This document shows, one piece after another, positions 16,225 to 26,033 of a stretch of DNA of 64,000 nucleotides. Numbering within the stretch: the stretch's first letter is position 1; every line of letters begins with the position of its first letter. The position numbers and the translations under genes are program-made. Under the pieces are notes generated by a model that was not told the DNA's origin, did no database searches, and saw only the letters and a program-made list of their open reading frames with translations. The DNA is from Planctomycetaceae bacterium. GTDB taxonomy: Bacteria > Planctomycetota > Planctomycetia > Planctomycetales > Planctomycetaceae. The stretch is taken from contig WFTL01000091.1 in NCBI GenBank assembly GCA_015485495.1, positions 18,862-82,861 of the forward strand, written 5' to 3'.

Positions 16225-19200
16225 ATGAAACCCATCAAAAAGCTGCTTGTTGCCAACCGCTCTGAAATCGCGATCCGCGTATTCCGCAGTGCTTCGGAGC
16301 TGGGAATCCGCACGGCCGCCATCTATACGCATGAAGACCGGTACGCCCTGCACCGGTTCAAAGCGGATGAAGCATGGAAAATCGGCACTCAGGGAGAACC
16401 GATCCGCGCCTACCTGGACATCGATGCCATCGTCGAGCTGGCACGGGCCATTCAGGCCGACGCCATCCATCCCGGTTACGGCTTCCTGTCGGAACGGGCG
16501 GATTTCGCGGCCGCCTGTGAAGCGGCCGGCATCACATTCATCGGCCCGTCGGTGTCCAGCCTGAAGGCTCTGGGAGACAAGACATCGGCACGGTCGATCG
16601 CCATCCGCACGGGCGTTCCCGTGCTGGGCGGGACCGAAGGCGTCGTCGAACAGGTGGACGAAGCGCGTCAGCAGGCCGACCGTGTCGGATTTCCCGTGAT
16701 GATCAAGGCGGCCAAAGGAGGCGGCGGACGCGGGATGCGCGTCGTGCAGTCGGCAGAAGACTTCGACCAGGCGTTCCACAGTGCCCGCAGTGAAGCTCAG
16801 ACGGCCTTCGGCTGTCCGGACGTCTTCATCGAAAAGTTCATCAGCCGGGCCCGGCATATTGAGGTTCAGCTTCTGGGCGATCAGCACGGCAGCCTGATTC
16901 ATCTGTGTGAACGCGACTGTTCCGTGCAGCGGCGCCACCAGAAGGTGGTGGAAATCGCGCCGGCTCCGAATCTGTCCGATACACTGCGTCAGCAGATTCT
17001 CGACGCGGCTGTGGCCATCGGGCGCGCAGCGAATTACTCCTGTGCCGGCACAGTGGAATTTCTCGTCGATGCCGACGACGAAACCTTCTACTTCATCGAA
17101 GTGAATCCCCGCATTCAGGTGGAACACACCGTCACCGAAGAAGTGACGGGCATCGACGTGGTCAAGTCTCAGATTCTGATCTGTCAGGGGCACCGTCTTT
17201 CCGATCCCGAAATCAGCCTTCCGGACCAGAACAGCGTGCAGGTCACGGGAGCCGCTCTGCAGTGCCGCGTTACCACGGAAGATCCGGCCAACAGCTTCAT
17301 GCCCGACTACGGGCGCGTCACTCATTATCGTTCGGCCAGCGGAATGGGCATCCGGCTGGACGCGGGCAGTGCCTTTTCCGGAGCGGTGGTCAATCCGTTC
17401 TATGATTCGCTGCTGACCAAGGTCACCGCCCGGGGCCGGTCGTTTCCGGATGCCATCGCCCGTATGGACCGGGCTCTGAAGGAATTTCGAATCCGCGGCG
17501 TGAAAACCAACATCCCCTTCCTGCTGAAGGTGATGGAACATGACACGTTCATTTCCGGATCCTGCACAACCCGATTCATCGACCAGACTCCCGAACTGTT
17601 CGATTTTCATCCCCGTCAGGACCGGGCCACGAAGCTGCTGACCTACCTGGGAGAAACCATCGTCAACGGCAACGATCTGGTGCGGGACCGTCCCGTGGCC
17701 CGGCGGCGGGAACCGGCACCGGTGCCGGAGGTCAGTCATGCCGATCCGGTTCCTGCCGGCACACGCGACCGCCTTCAGGAACTGGGTCCCGAAAAGTTCG
17801 CCCGGTGGATTCGCGAACAGGACCGCCTGCTGCTGACCGACACGACATTCCGCGATGCCCATCAGTCTCTGCTGGCCACGCGGATGCGCACGTACGATCT
17901 GCTGCAGATCTGCGATGTTTACGCCCGAACGTGCAGCGGCCTGTTCAGTCTGGAAATGTGGGGCGGCGCCACATTCGACACGAGCATGCGTTTTCTGAAG
18001 GAATGTCCCTGGCAGCGTCTGGCTGACATCCGCGAACGCATCCCCAACATTCTCACACAGATGCTGCTGCGGGCATCCAATGCCGTGGGCTACAGGAATT
18101 ATCCGGACAACGTCGTGACCGCCTTCGTGAAGGAAGCGGCCGACACCGGCATGGACGTGTTTCGCGTCTTCGATGCCCTCAACTGGATCCCCAACATGCA
18201 GGTGGCCATGGACGCCGTTCTGGAAACGGGCATGGTCTGCGAAGCGGCCATCTGTTACAGCGGCGACATCACCAACCCGAAGCGAACGAAATACAGCCTG
18301 TCGTACTACGTCGATCTGGCGAAACAGCTGGAAAAGATGGGCGCTCACATTCTGGCCATCAAGGACATGGCCGGACTGTGCAAACCGGACGCCGCGGCCC
18401 TGCTGATTCGCACGCTGAAACAGGAAGTCGGGATTCCGATTCATTTTCACACGCACGATACAGCCGGCATTCAGGCGGCTGCTATTCTGGAAGGCTGCCG
18501 CGCCGGCCTGGACATCGCCGATGCGGCGATGGCCCCGATGTCCGGCGGGACGTCTCAGCCGAATCTCAACACCGTGACGGAAATGCTGCGTTTCAGCGAC
18601 CGCCGCACGGAACTGGATTCCGACAGTCTGGATGCCGTGGCCGAATACTGGCGGGCTGCCCGCGAATTCTACACACCCTTCGAAAGCCAGGTGCTTCCGG
18701 CGACTGCCGATCTGTACCGCCATGAAATGCCGGGCGGCCAGTACACCAATCTGTTCCAGCAGGCCCGGGCGCTCGGCCTGGCCGACCGCTGGGCAGAAAT
18801 CTGCCGCGTGTATGCCGGAGTCAACGAACTGTTTGGCGACATCGTCAAAGTGACCCCCACCAGCAAGGCCGTGGGAGACATGGCTCTGTTCATGGTGGCC
18901 AACGATCTGACGAACGAAGACGTGCTCAACCCGGACCGCGACATCGCTTTTCCGGCCAGCGTCATCGATCTGATCAGCGGAGGCATGGGGCAGCCTCCGG
19001 GAGGATTCCCGGAGAAAGTCCGTCAGCGTGTGCTTCTGGGACAGAAAGAATTCACCGGACGCCCGGGAGAATCCCTGCCCCCGGCCGATTTTTCCGCTGC
19101 CCGGCAAACCGTCCGAGACCTGGTCGGCCGGGAGCCCGCTCAGCGGGAAATCATCAGCTGGCTGCTGTACGAACGGGTGTTCGAAGACTTCGCCCGTGAT

Positions 19201-19671
19201 CAGCAGCGGTACGGCGATCTGAGCCGCCTTCCCACGCCCGGCTTTTTCTACGGACTGGAACCCGGGGAGGAAATCTCCGTCGATATCGAACCGGGCAAAA
19301 CACTCATCATCCGATTCCTCACCGTCGGCAACGCTCACGCCGACGGCACCCGCACGGTGTTTTTCGAACTGAACGGTCAGCCGCGCGAAGTCACCGTCCG
19401 AGACCGGCATCTGGAATCCGATTCCCCCCAGGCCGTCCAGGCCGACCCGAACAACCCCGGACACGTGGGCGCCACAATGCCGGGCATGATCGTCACGGTG
19501 GCTGTCCGCCCGGGCGATACGGTGAAACCGGGACAGAAACTGCTGTCCATGGAAGCGATGAAAATGGAAACCGTCATCAATTCCGAAGTGTCGGGCACGG
19601 TCAGCGAAGTCCTCGTCAAAGCCGGCAGTCAGGTGGAAACCGGTGACCTGCTGGTGGCCATCGACTGCTGA
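16225..19671 (+). CDS. pyc: Pyruvate carboxylase
   Basis: Biotin-dependent carboxylation of pyruvate to oxaloacetate, an anaplerotic reaction in the cytoplasm. At 1,148 residues it is the single-chain type. Biotin carboxylase spans ~1-450 (ATP-grasp loop KAAKGGGGRGMRVV, then EVNPRIQVEHTVTEE). The HMGL-like carboxyltransferase spans ~530-800 (DTTFRDAHQSLLATRMR, HFHTHDTAGIQ), followed by the PYC/OADA domain. The biotinyl domain lies at the C-terminus with the biotin-accepting Lys ~1113 in SMEAMKMET. The ATG at 16225 gives the canonical MKPIKKLLVANRSEIAIR. The repeat and hairpin immediately upstream suggest leader-based control. Confidence 0.98.
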   Translation: MKPIKKLLVANRSEIAIRVFRSASELGIRTAAIYTHEDRYALHRFKADEAWKIGTQGEPIRAYLDIDAIVELARAIQADAIHPGYGFLSERADFAAACEAAGITFIGPSVSSLKALGDKTSARSIAIRTGVPVLGGTEGVVEQVDEARQQADRVGFPVMIKAAKGGGGRGMRVVQSAEDFDQAFHSARSEAQTAFGCPDVFIEKFISRARHIEVQLLGDQHGSLIHLCERDCSVQRRHQKVVEIAPAPNLSDTLRQQILDAAVAIGRAANYSCAGTVEFLVDADDETFYFIEVNPRIQVEHTVTEEVTGIDVVKSQILICQGHRLSDPEISLPDQNSVQVTGAALQCRVTTEDPANSFMPDYGRVTHYRSASGMGIRLDAGSAFSGAVVNPFYDSLLTKVTARGRSFPDAIARMDRALKEFRIRGVKTNIPFLLKVMEHDTFISGSCTTRFIDQTPELFDFHPRQDRATKLLTYLGETIVNGNDLVRDRPVARRREPAPVPEVSHADPVPAGTRDRLQELGPEKFARWIREQDRLLLTDTTFRDAHQSLLATRMRTYDLLQICDVYARTCSGLFSLEMWGGATFDTSMRFLKECPWQRLADIRERIPNILTQMLLRASNAVGYRNYPDNVVTAFVKEAADTGMDVFRVFDALNWIPNMQVAMDAVLETGMVCEAAICYSGDITNPKRTKYSLSYYVDLAKQLEKMGAHILAIKDMAGLCKPDAAALLIRTLKQEVGIPIHFHTHDTAGIQAAAILEGCRAGLDIADAAMAPMSGGTSQPNLNTVTEMLRFSDRRTELDSDSLDAVAEYWRAAREFYTPFESQVLPATADLYRHEMPGGQYTNLFQQARALGLADRWAEICRVYAGVNELFGDIVKVTPTSKAVGDMALFMVANDLTNEDVLNPDRDIAFPASVIDLISGGMGQPPGGFPEKVRQRVLLGQKEFTGRPGESLPPADFSAARQTVRDLVGREPAQREIISWLLYERVFEDFARDQQRYGDLSRLPTPGFFYGLEPGEEISVDIEPGKTLIIRFLTVGNAHADGTRTVFFELNGQPREVTVRDRHLESDSPQAVQADPNNPGHVGATMPGMIVTVAVRPGDTVKPGQKLLSMEAMKMETVINSEVSGTVSEVLVKAGSQVETGDLLVAIDC

Positions 19672-19698
19672 CGTGAACGACATCCGCCGGCAGTGGTG

Positions 19699-20676
19699 TC
19701 AGGATTCGTGTTCCATGCACCGTCGCTCTTCTTCCACCAGGTTCTGCAGGTGGTGAGGAATCTCATAGTTTTCCGCCTGCTGCATCTGTTCCGCATCCAC
19801 CTGACGGCACAGTTCATCCAGACAGATCGCCGCGCATCGGGCATCAACGCGAATCAGTTCCCGAATGCCCCGGGTGCTCGGCATGAGCTGATCGGGCAGC
19901 AGTGCCGCGCACGTCACGGGAAACAGGCTGAAGAATTCCATTTCCGGACGCTGCAGGGTGGCCTGCAGTTCGTGGTGATAAAACAGGGCACACAGAAGGT
20001 CATCCGGAAACCGCCACGACGCCGCCACGCAGGCGCCCGCTCCGGCGTGATCCCAGCCGAACACCTCCCGCTCCCAGTCGCACAGATCGCGGCCTTCCCG
20101 GGCTTCTGTTTCCAGATAAACGATATATTCCGCATCGAAGCGGTCTGTCAGAACCGGCAGCAGAAAATCCTGCAGCAGGCCTCCCATGAAACACAGTCCC
20201 GTGTCCAGGTTCAGACACGCCGCGACAGCCCGGGCGAACAGCCCGCGCTGCAGGGACGCATTCCAGAAATGCCGTGCGTTCAGCAGCCGGGACTGCTGAG
20301 AACGGGTCGCGGCCTTCACACCGGCTGCCATCAGATACGTCCGGGCCGTGTTGATTCCCAGATGCGACAGCGCCTGCCGCACGCTGCCAACGGGGCTGGA
20401 CAGTCCCACGGCAGCGGAATTCACGTATCTGAGCAGCTCACAGGTGAGTCCCGGATCTTTTTCCACAATCTGAGCCAGACGCCCGTAATCAAAGTCCGGA
20501 CTGGATGATTCGTCCATAAATTCCGTCACGGCCTGGGGCAGGGCGGGGACTTCAATCTCATCCGGAATCTCCGCCGATCTGATGGTTTCCAGAGCCGATC
20601 GACGCAGCTCCTCCCACTGCAGCTCCGGCTGCGATGCGGAATCTCCGGCAGGGACTTCTGTGGCGGCTGATGACAT
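19699..20676 (-). CDS. HDOD-domain signalling protein
   Basis: A 325-residue protein with an HDOD domain (~40-260), a metal-less relative of HD phosphohydrolases found in bacterial signalling proteins. Landmarks are LPQAVTEFMDESSSP, DPGLTCELLRYVNSA, a SPVGSVRQALSHLG segment and FMGGLLQDF. The Asp-rich HD pairs of true phosphodiesterases are not intact, as usual for HDOD. No attached output or receiver domain is present, so its partner is unknown; HDOD proteins often work with kinases or GGDEF proteins. It is convergent with pyc (27 bp between stops) and divergent from the CxxCH gene. Confidence 0.85.
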   Translation of the reverse strand: MSSAATEVPAGDSASQPELQWEELRRSALETIRSAEIPDEIEVPALPQAVTEFMDESSSPDFDYGRLAQIVEKDPGLTCELLRYVNSAAVGLSSPVGSVRQALSHLGINTARTYLMAAGVKAATRSQQSRLLNARHFWNASLQRGLFARAVAACLNLDTGLCFMGGLLQDFLLPVLTDRFDAEYIVYLETEAREGRDLCDWEREVFGWDHAGAGACVAASWRFPDDLLCALFYHHELQATLQRPEMEFFSLFPVTCAALLPDQLMPSTRGIRELIRVDARCAAICLDELCRQVDAEQMQQAENYEIPHHLQNLVEEERRCMEHES

Positions 20677-21007
20677 TCCCGGCTGTTCCTGTTCTGTTCC
20701 GGAGGTGCTGACCTGCAGGCGACAGATTCCGGACCGGCTGCCGTTCGCCCATTACAGACCGGCCGGAATCCTCTGCACATATCGAACATTCGGCGGCCGT
20801 CTTGCCGCCGCACAGGCCGCCTCGCGGGAGATGAGGATCCCGGGGAACCGGCATCGCGGAGCCGGGGCATCATGTGGCCTGTGCCGGCCGGACTGTTCCT
20901 GTGGGTTTTTCCGTCCGGACCGGTTCTGTCCCTGTACTCCGATCGGCCGCATCCACAAGAATGAGCGTCATTCTGCACCGCTGTTCGCATTCCGGAACTG
21001 TTTCTGC
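20677..21007. other. Divergent intergenic region, HDOD gene and CxxCH gene
   Basis: 331 bp containing the divergent promoters. An open frame reads through from 20582 into the CxxCH gene, but its product lacks conservation-like features. No structured element was recognised. Confidence 0.5.
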
Positions 21008-24000
21008 ATGTCGGTCCATCCACGAATCACGACCATTGTTTCTCTGATCACGCTTCTTCTGCTGCCTGCAGCCCAGGCGTCCACAGTGGACCTCAACGGG
21101 CACCGCTTCACCCTGCCGGACGGATTCCAGGTCGAACTGGCTGCCGCAGCTCCCCTGGTGGAACGGCCGGTGAGTGCCGATTTCGATGAACGCGGCCGAC
21201 TGTATGTGACGGATTCCAACGGACTGAATACGGCTCTGACTGAACAACTGAAGAATCCCACCTCCCGGATTCGACGACTGACCGACAGCAACGGCGACGG
21301 CATCTTCGACAGCAGCACCGTCTTCGTGGACGGCATTGTGTTCCCGGAAGGTGCCCTGTGGTTCGAAGGATCGCTGTATGTCGCTGCACCGCCGCAGATC
21401 TGGAAGTTCACGGATACGGACGACGATGGCACCGCCGATGTCCGCGAAGTCTGGTTCGACGGAAAAACCATCACGCACTGCGGAAATGATCTGCACGGCC
21501 CGTTCCTCGGACCGGACGGCTGGATCTACTGGTGCAAGGGAGCGTTTGCAGAACAGACCTACGAACGCCCCGGACGTCCTCCGCTGGTCACAAAGGCGTC
21601 TCACATTTTTCGCCGCCGTCCGGAGGGCGGCCCCATTGAAGCCGTCATGACCGGCGGAATGGACAATCCGGTGGAACTGGCGTTCACCCCATCCGGTGAA
21701 CGCATTTTCACCACCACATTTCTTGTCCACCCGCACCAGGGACTGCGGGACGGGCTGCTGCACGCGGTGTACGGAGGCGTCTACGGAAAGAACCATTCTG
21801 TCCTGGACGGACATCCCCGTACGGGCGACCTGATGCCTGTGATGACCCACATGGGCGTGGCGGCTCCCAGCGGCCTGACGATTCTTCGCTCCGGACAGCT
21901 CCAGGACGGCTGGCAGGGAGACCTGCTGTCCACATCGTTCAATATGCACAAAGTCGTCCGTCATGAACTGATTCCTGACGGCGCCACATTCCGAACATCC
22001 GATCACCCGCTGCTGATCAGCGACAGTCTCGATTTTCATCCCACCGATGTTCTGGAAGACGCCGACGGCAGTGTCCTGGTCGTGGACACCGGCGGCTGGT
22101 TTCGGCTCTGCTGCCCGACGTCTCAACTGGAAAAGCCGGATGTGCTCGGCGGCATTTATCGCATTTCCCGATCGCAGCCGCGTCCGCCGGCCGATCCCCG
22201 CGGACTTCAGATCGACTGGAACGGACTCAGCGAAGCTGCTCTGACCGACCTGCTGGCCGATCCGCGCTTCACCGTCCGTGAACGGGCGGCTCGAACGGCA
22301 GCCCGACGGGGCGACCGCATGACGGCCGCCCTGCAGCGGGTGCTGGACACGTCCACCAGTGCCGTCCACCGTCGGGCGGCCGTCTGGACCGCCGCCCGCA
22401 TCGGACCGCCGGCCGGAACCGTGATCCGGACTGGCCTGCAGGATGCCGACGACTCCGTCGTCCAGGCCGCCCTGCACGCGGTCAGTGTCCTGCGGTACCG
22501 GAAAGCGGCTCCGGCCGTGCGGACCATTCTGCAGAAACACACCCATCCGGCCGTGGTGCGTGCAGCCGCGGAAGCTCTGGGCCGGATCGGTACAGGCAGC
22601 GATGTCGGCGTTCTGCTGGAAGGTCTGATTCCTCGCAGTGATCGGCCTGTTGATCGCGTGCTGGAACATTCGCTGATCTATGCGGTGATCGAAATCGGAG
22701 ATCCGCTGCCGCTGAAGGCTCTGCTGAACCACCCGTCCGATGTGGTGCGTCGCGGTGCCCTGATCGCTCTGGACCAGCAGGAAGGCGGAAGCCGCCTGGA
22801 ACCTGACGACATCCGTGCGCTGCTGCTTTCCGATCATCGCCTGATGAACGACACCGCATGGTGGATTGCCGAACAGCATCCGGAATGGGGCGACGTGGTG
22901 GTCGGAGCGTTCGACGCTGTGATCCGGCAGCATTCATCGCACCCAGACGAAAGACGTCTCCTGAAAAGCCGGCTGCAGCGGTTCTCCACGGCTGCTCCGG
23001 TCCGAAAACTCATCGCCCATCATCTTCTCGACGATGGAACAGAACCGTCTGTCCGGCAGATTCTCCTGGAAGTCGTAGCTGATGCCCCTGGCCGGACACT
23101 TCCGGACGAGTGGAGAAAGCCGCTTGCACAGCACCTGACCGGTCCACCGGCCCGGATCCGCACCGCGCTGCGGGCCCTGCGTCGGTGCACTCCGGATGAC
23201 GCAATCATCCGTCGTCTGCAGGAACTGGTCGACGATCCATCCGGACGATTCGCAGAAGCCCCTGATATTCGCCTGCAGGCCATGCTTCTGCTGCCGGCCG
23301 ATCTGCGTCCACTGAATGATGACCGGACGTTCGAATTCGTCTGTCGGCAGCTTCATCTGGACCGGCCGCTGTCGCAGCGCGCCCTGGCCGTGGATATTCT
23401 GACAGCCACTCCGCTGTCATCCCGACAGCTTGCGCGGCTGTCGCAGCATCTGCCGTCCACCGGAATCATGGAACTGCGTCCGCTGCTCGGACGGTTTTCG
23501 AAATCCTCCGAACCGGAAGTGGGCCGTGCCCTGGTCAGGGCACTGCTGAAAGCACCGTCTGCGGCCGCTCTGTTTCCGGATCAGCTGACGCAGACACTTG
23601 CCCCGTTCGGAGAAGACGTTCTGCAGCAGGCCCGGCCGCTTCTGAAGCGCATCGAAGAAGAAAACCGCAGCAAAGTGCAGCGTGTCGAAACGATTCTCGC
23701 TCTGCTGCCGCAGGCCGATGTGCGGCGAGGCCAGAAGGTCTTTCAGAGCGCCGAGGCGTCCTGCATCGCCTGCCACCGCCGCGGTTATCTGGGCGGACAC
23801 ATCGGACCGGATCTGAGTCGCATTGGTCGGGCTCGCAGTGCCCGCGATCTTCTGGAATCCATTCTGTTTCCCAGTCTCACGTTTGTTCGCAATTTCGAAC
23901 CGACCACGATCGTGATGACAGACGGACGCGTCTTCAACGGCGTGATCCGGTCGGAAACCGACACGGAAATCGTCCTCCAGCTCGATGCGAAAAAGTCGGT

Positions 24001-24127
24001 CACTCTGTCGGTATCCGACATCGAAGAACGGCTGGCCGGAACCACGTCGATCATGCCGGCCGGGCTGGACAAACAGCTCAGCCCCGGTCAGCTTGCCGAT
24101 CTGGTCCGATATCTTCTGGAGGACTGA
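21008..24127 (+). CDS. PVC-type cytochrome c (CxxCH) dehydrogenase with HEAT repeats
   Basis: A secreted or membrane-associated protein of 1,039 residues of the family often annotated 'putative membrane-bound dehydrogenase, PVC-type heme-binding CxxCH', abundant in Planctomycetes and Verrucomicrobia. It has a signal peptide (ITTIVSLITLLLLPAAQA) and a beta-propeller with NHL-like and GSDH-like features (residues ~30-420). HEAT-type helical repeats follow (~430-880), then a cytochrome c domain with the haem motif CIACH at ~919-923 and distal Met candidates downstream. The substrate is unknown; sugar or polysaccharide oxidation is often proposed. The start is ATG 21008 because the signal peptide begins there. 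Two genes follow at short spacing. Confidence 0.9.
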   Translation: MSVHPRITTIVSLITLLLLPAAQASTVDLNGHRFTLPDGFQVELAAAAPLVERPVSADFDERGRLYVTDSNGLNTALTEQLKNPTSRIRRLTDSNGDGIFDSSTVFVDGIVFPEGALWFEGSLYVAAPPQIWKFTDTDDDGTADVREVWFDGKTITHCGNDLHGPFLGPDGWIYWCKGAFAEQTYERPGRPPLVTKASHIFRRRPEGGPIEAVMTGGMDNPVELAFTPSGERIFTTTFLVHPHQGLRDGLLHAVYGGVYGKNHSVLDGHPRTGDLMPVMTHMGVAAPSGLTILRSGQLQDGWQGDLLSTSFNMHKVVRHELIPDGATFRTSDHPLLISDSLDFHPTDVLEDADGSVLVVDTGGWFRLCCPTSQLEKPDVLGGIYRISRSQPRPPADPRGLQIDWNGLSEAALTDLLADPRFTVRERAARTAARRGDRMTAALQRVLDTSTSAVHRRAAVWTAARIGPPAGTVIRTGLQDADDSVVQAALHAVSVLRYRKAAPAVRTILQKHTHPAVVRAAAEALGRIGTGSDVGVLLEGLIPRSDRPVDRVLEHSLIYAVIEIGDPLPLKALLNHPSDVVRRGALIALDQQEGGSRLEPDDIRALLLSDHRLMNDTAWWIAEQHPEWGDVVVGAFDAVIRQHSSHPDERRLLKSRLQRFSTAAPVRKLIAHHLLDDGTEPSVRQILLEVVADAPGRTLPDEWRKPLAQHLTGPPARIRTALRALRRCTPDDAIIRRLQELVDDPSGRFAEAPDIRLQAMLLLPADLRPLNDDRTFEFVCRQLHLDRPLSQRALAVDILTATPLSSRQLARLSQHLPSTGIMELRPLLGRFSKSSEPEVGRALVRALLKAPSAAALFPDQLTQTLAPFGEDVLQQARPLLKRIEEENRSKVQRVETILALLPQADVRRGQKVFQSAEASCIACHRRGYLGGHIGPDLSRIGRARSARDLLESILFPSLTFVRNFEPTTIVMTDGRVFNGVIRSETDTEIVLQLDAKKSVTLSVSDIEERLAGTTSIMPAGLDKQLSPGQLADLVRYLLED

Positions 24128-24156
24128 ACTCTCGATTCGACTTCTGCGTGCCCCGT

Positions 24157-25170
24157 ATGACGGCCATTCCCATCATCGACGTGAGCCCCTTCCTGACCGC
24201 GGCCGAAGCGAACAGACCGACCGCGGCTCAGCAGCAGACGGCCGCGCAGATCGATGCCGCCTGCCGGAATGAGGGATTCTTCTACATCACCGGCCACGGC
24301 ATTCCTGAGGAACTGCAGCAGCGACTGGAAGAACGGGCCCGTCACTTCTTTTCCCTTCCTCTGGAACAGAAAATGGAAATCCGGATGGAACGGGGAGGCC
24401 GGGCCTGGCGCGGATACTTTCCGCTGGGACAGGAACTGACATCCGGCCGCCCGGATCAGAAGGAAGGACTTTATTTCGGCGACGAACTGCCGGACACGCA
24501 TCCACGTGTCCGCAGCCGCACACCGCTTCACGGCCGCAATCTGTTCCCGAACATTCCTGGGTTTCGGGAAACCGTTCTGGAATGGCTGGCCCGCATGACA
24601 GAACTGGGGCACGTGCTGATGCGCGCGATGAGTGTGAGTCTGGGGCTGCCGCCGTCCCGTCTGCGGGAACATTGCACGAACAATCCTCTTGTTCTTTTCC
24701 GCATTTTTCATTACCCGCCGCTGACGGCCGATGCCGACGTCCGGAATGAATGGAGCGTAGGTGAACACACGGATTACGGTCTGCTGACCATTCTGAAACA
24801 GGACCACACGGGCGGACTGCAGATCCGCACCCGGTCCGGATGGATCGATGCCCCGGTGATCGACAACACGTTCGTATGCAACCTGGGCGACATGCTGGAA
24901 CGCATGACGGGCGGACTGTGGACATCCACGCCGCACCGTGTGCGGAATGTTTCCGGACGCAGCCGGCTGTCGTTCCCCTTCTTTTTCGATCCCGACTGGG
25001 ATGTTCAGGTCCGTCCGATTCGGCTGTCGCCTGGCCGGCAGCCCGATGACACCGATCGCTGGGACGGAGCCAGTGTGCACGACTGGACCGGCACCTACGG
25101 GGACTATATTCTGCAGAAAGTCGCCCGCGTGTTCCCGGAACTGCAGCGGCGTACTTCGAAACCGACGTGA
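24157..25170 (+). CDS. Isopenicillin N synthase-like Fe(II)/2-oxoglutarate oxygenase
   Basis: A 337-residue cytosolic non-haem iron oxygenase. It has the N-terminal DIOX_N domain ([24 protein letters not shown]) and a C-terminal double-stranded beta-helix with the iron facial triad: HTD in [13 protein letters not shown] and the distal His in STPHRVRN, plus the 2-oxoglutarate-binding RLSFPFFF segment. These enzymes hydroxylate or desaturate small molecules; the substrate cannot be inferred. ATG 24157 is preferred over GTG 24148. It starts 29 bp after the CxxCH gene and ends 19 bp before nth, suggesting one transcript. Confidence 0.9.
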   Translation: MTAIPIIDVSPFLTAAEANRPTAAQQQTAAQIDAACRNEGFFYITGHGIPEELQQRLEERARHFFSLPLEQKMEIRMERGGRAWRGYFPLGQELTSGRPDQKEGLYFGDELPDTHPRVRSRTPLHGRNLFPNIPGFRETVLEWLARMTELGHVLMRAMSVSLGLPPSRLREHCTNNPLVLFRIFHYPPLTADADVRNEWSVGEHTDYGLLTILKQDHTGGLQIRTRSGWIDAPVIDNTFVCNLGDMLERMTGGLWTSTPHRVRNVSGRSRLSFPFFFDPDWDVQVRPIRLSPGRQPDDTDRWDGASVHDWTGTYGDYILQKVARVFPELQRRTSKPT

Positions 25171-25189
25171 CTGTCTGGAAGGATGTTTC

Positions 25190-25879
25190 GTGGCCAGGAA
25201 GGCGTCTTCTTCATGCGATTCGCTTCTGGCAGAACGACGGGCCCGCGTGCGAAAAGTCGTGCGGCGGCTGCGGAAGGAGTTTCCCGAAGCCCGATGCGCT
25301 CTGCATCACGAATCGGCCTTTCAGCTTCTTGTGGCCACGATCCTGTCGGCTCAGTGTACCGATGAACGCGTCAACCGGACGACGCCGGAACTGTTTCGAC
25401 GCTGGCCGGATGCGGACGCTCTGGCCCGTGCCTCTCAGCAGGCCGTCGAACGCGTCATCCGACCGCTCGGTTTTTTCCGCAGCAAAGCGAAGAATATCCG
25501 CCTGATGGCCAGGCAGCTTGTGCAGCGTCACGGCGGCGACGTTCCCGATACAATGGAAGAACTGGTCGCGCTGCCGGGCGTCGGACGCAAAACGGCCAGC
25601 GTCGTGCTGGGCACCTGGTTCGGGATTCCTTCCGGAATCGTCGTGGACACGCACGTGCGCCGGATCAGCCGCCTTCTGGGCCTGACTGAATCCACCAGGC
25701 CGGACGTCATCGAACGGGACCTCATGGCCATTCTGCCGAAACGCGAATGGATCGAATTTTCGCACCGCCTCATTCTGCATGGGCGGAAAACGTGCATTGC
25801 CCGCCGGCCAAAGTGCCCGGAATGTGTTCTCCTGTCCGTCTGCCCGCGCGTGGGTCTGGAAGCGCCACCAGCTTCCTGA
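25190..25879 (+). CDS. nth: Endonuclease III (DNA glycosylase/AP lyase)
   Basis: Base-excision repair glycosylase that removes oxidised pyrimidines and cleaves the abasic site. The helix-hairpin-helix is [14 protein letters not shown] with the catalytic Lys, the catalytic Asp is in VVDTHVRR, and the 4Fe-4S cluster loop is C-x6-C-x2-C-x5-C ([17 protein letters not shown]). The start is GTG 25190, preceded by GGAAGGA at good spacing; the longer open frame overlaps the upstream oxygenase gene and is rejected. At 229 residues it has standard length. Confidence 0.95.
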   Translation: MARKASSSCDSLLAERRARVRKVVRRLRKEFPEARCALHHESAFQLLVATILSAQCTDERVNRTTPELFRRWPDADALARASQQAVERVIRPLGFFRSKAKNIRLMARQLVQRHGGDVPDTMEELVALPGVGRKTASVVLGTWFGIPSGIVVDTHVRRISRLLGLTESTRPDVIERDLMAILPKREWIEFSHRLILHGRKTCIARRPKCPECVLLSVCPRVGLEAPPAS

Positions 25880-26033
25880 ACACTGTCCGGCCCCGCGATC
25901 GAAAACCGCATCCGCCGGCCGTTCACGGTCCGTCTTGCCGCAGCCCCGTCCGGACCGGTAAAGTGGCTTCGGTCAGACGGTGTCCGTCGGATGAAAACGT
26001 GAACCAGGTACGGCCGGATCCTGAAGAAGCCCT

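Noticed and set aside
16102..19683. An antisense open frame of 1,193 codons across pyc
   Set aside because: It is the complement of a strongly biased GC-rich gene, has His/Arg/Gly-rich composition and no domain; pyc on the other strand is certain.
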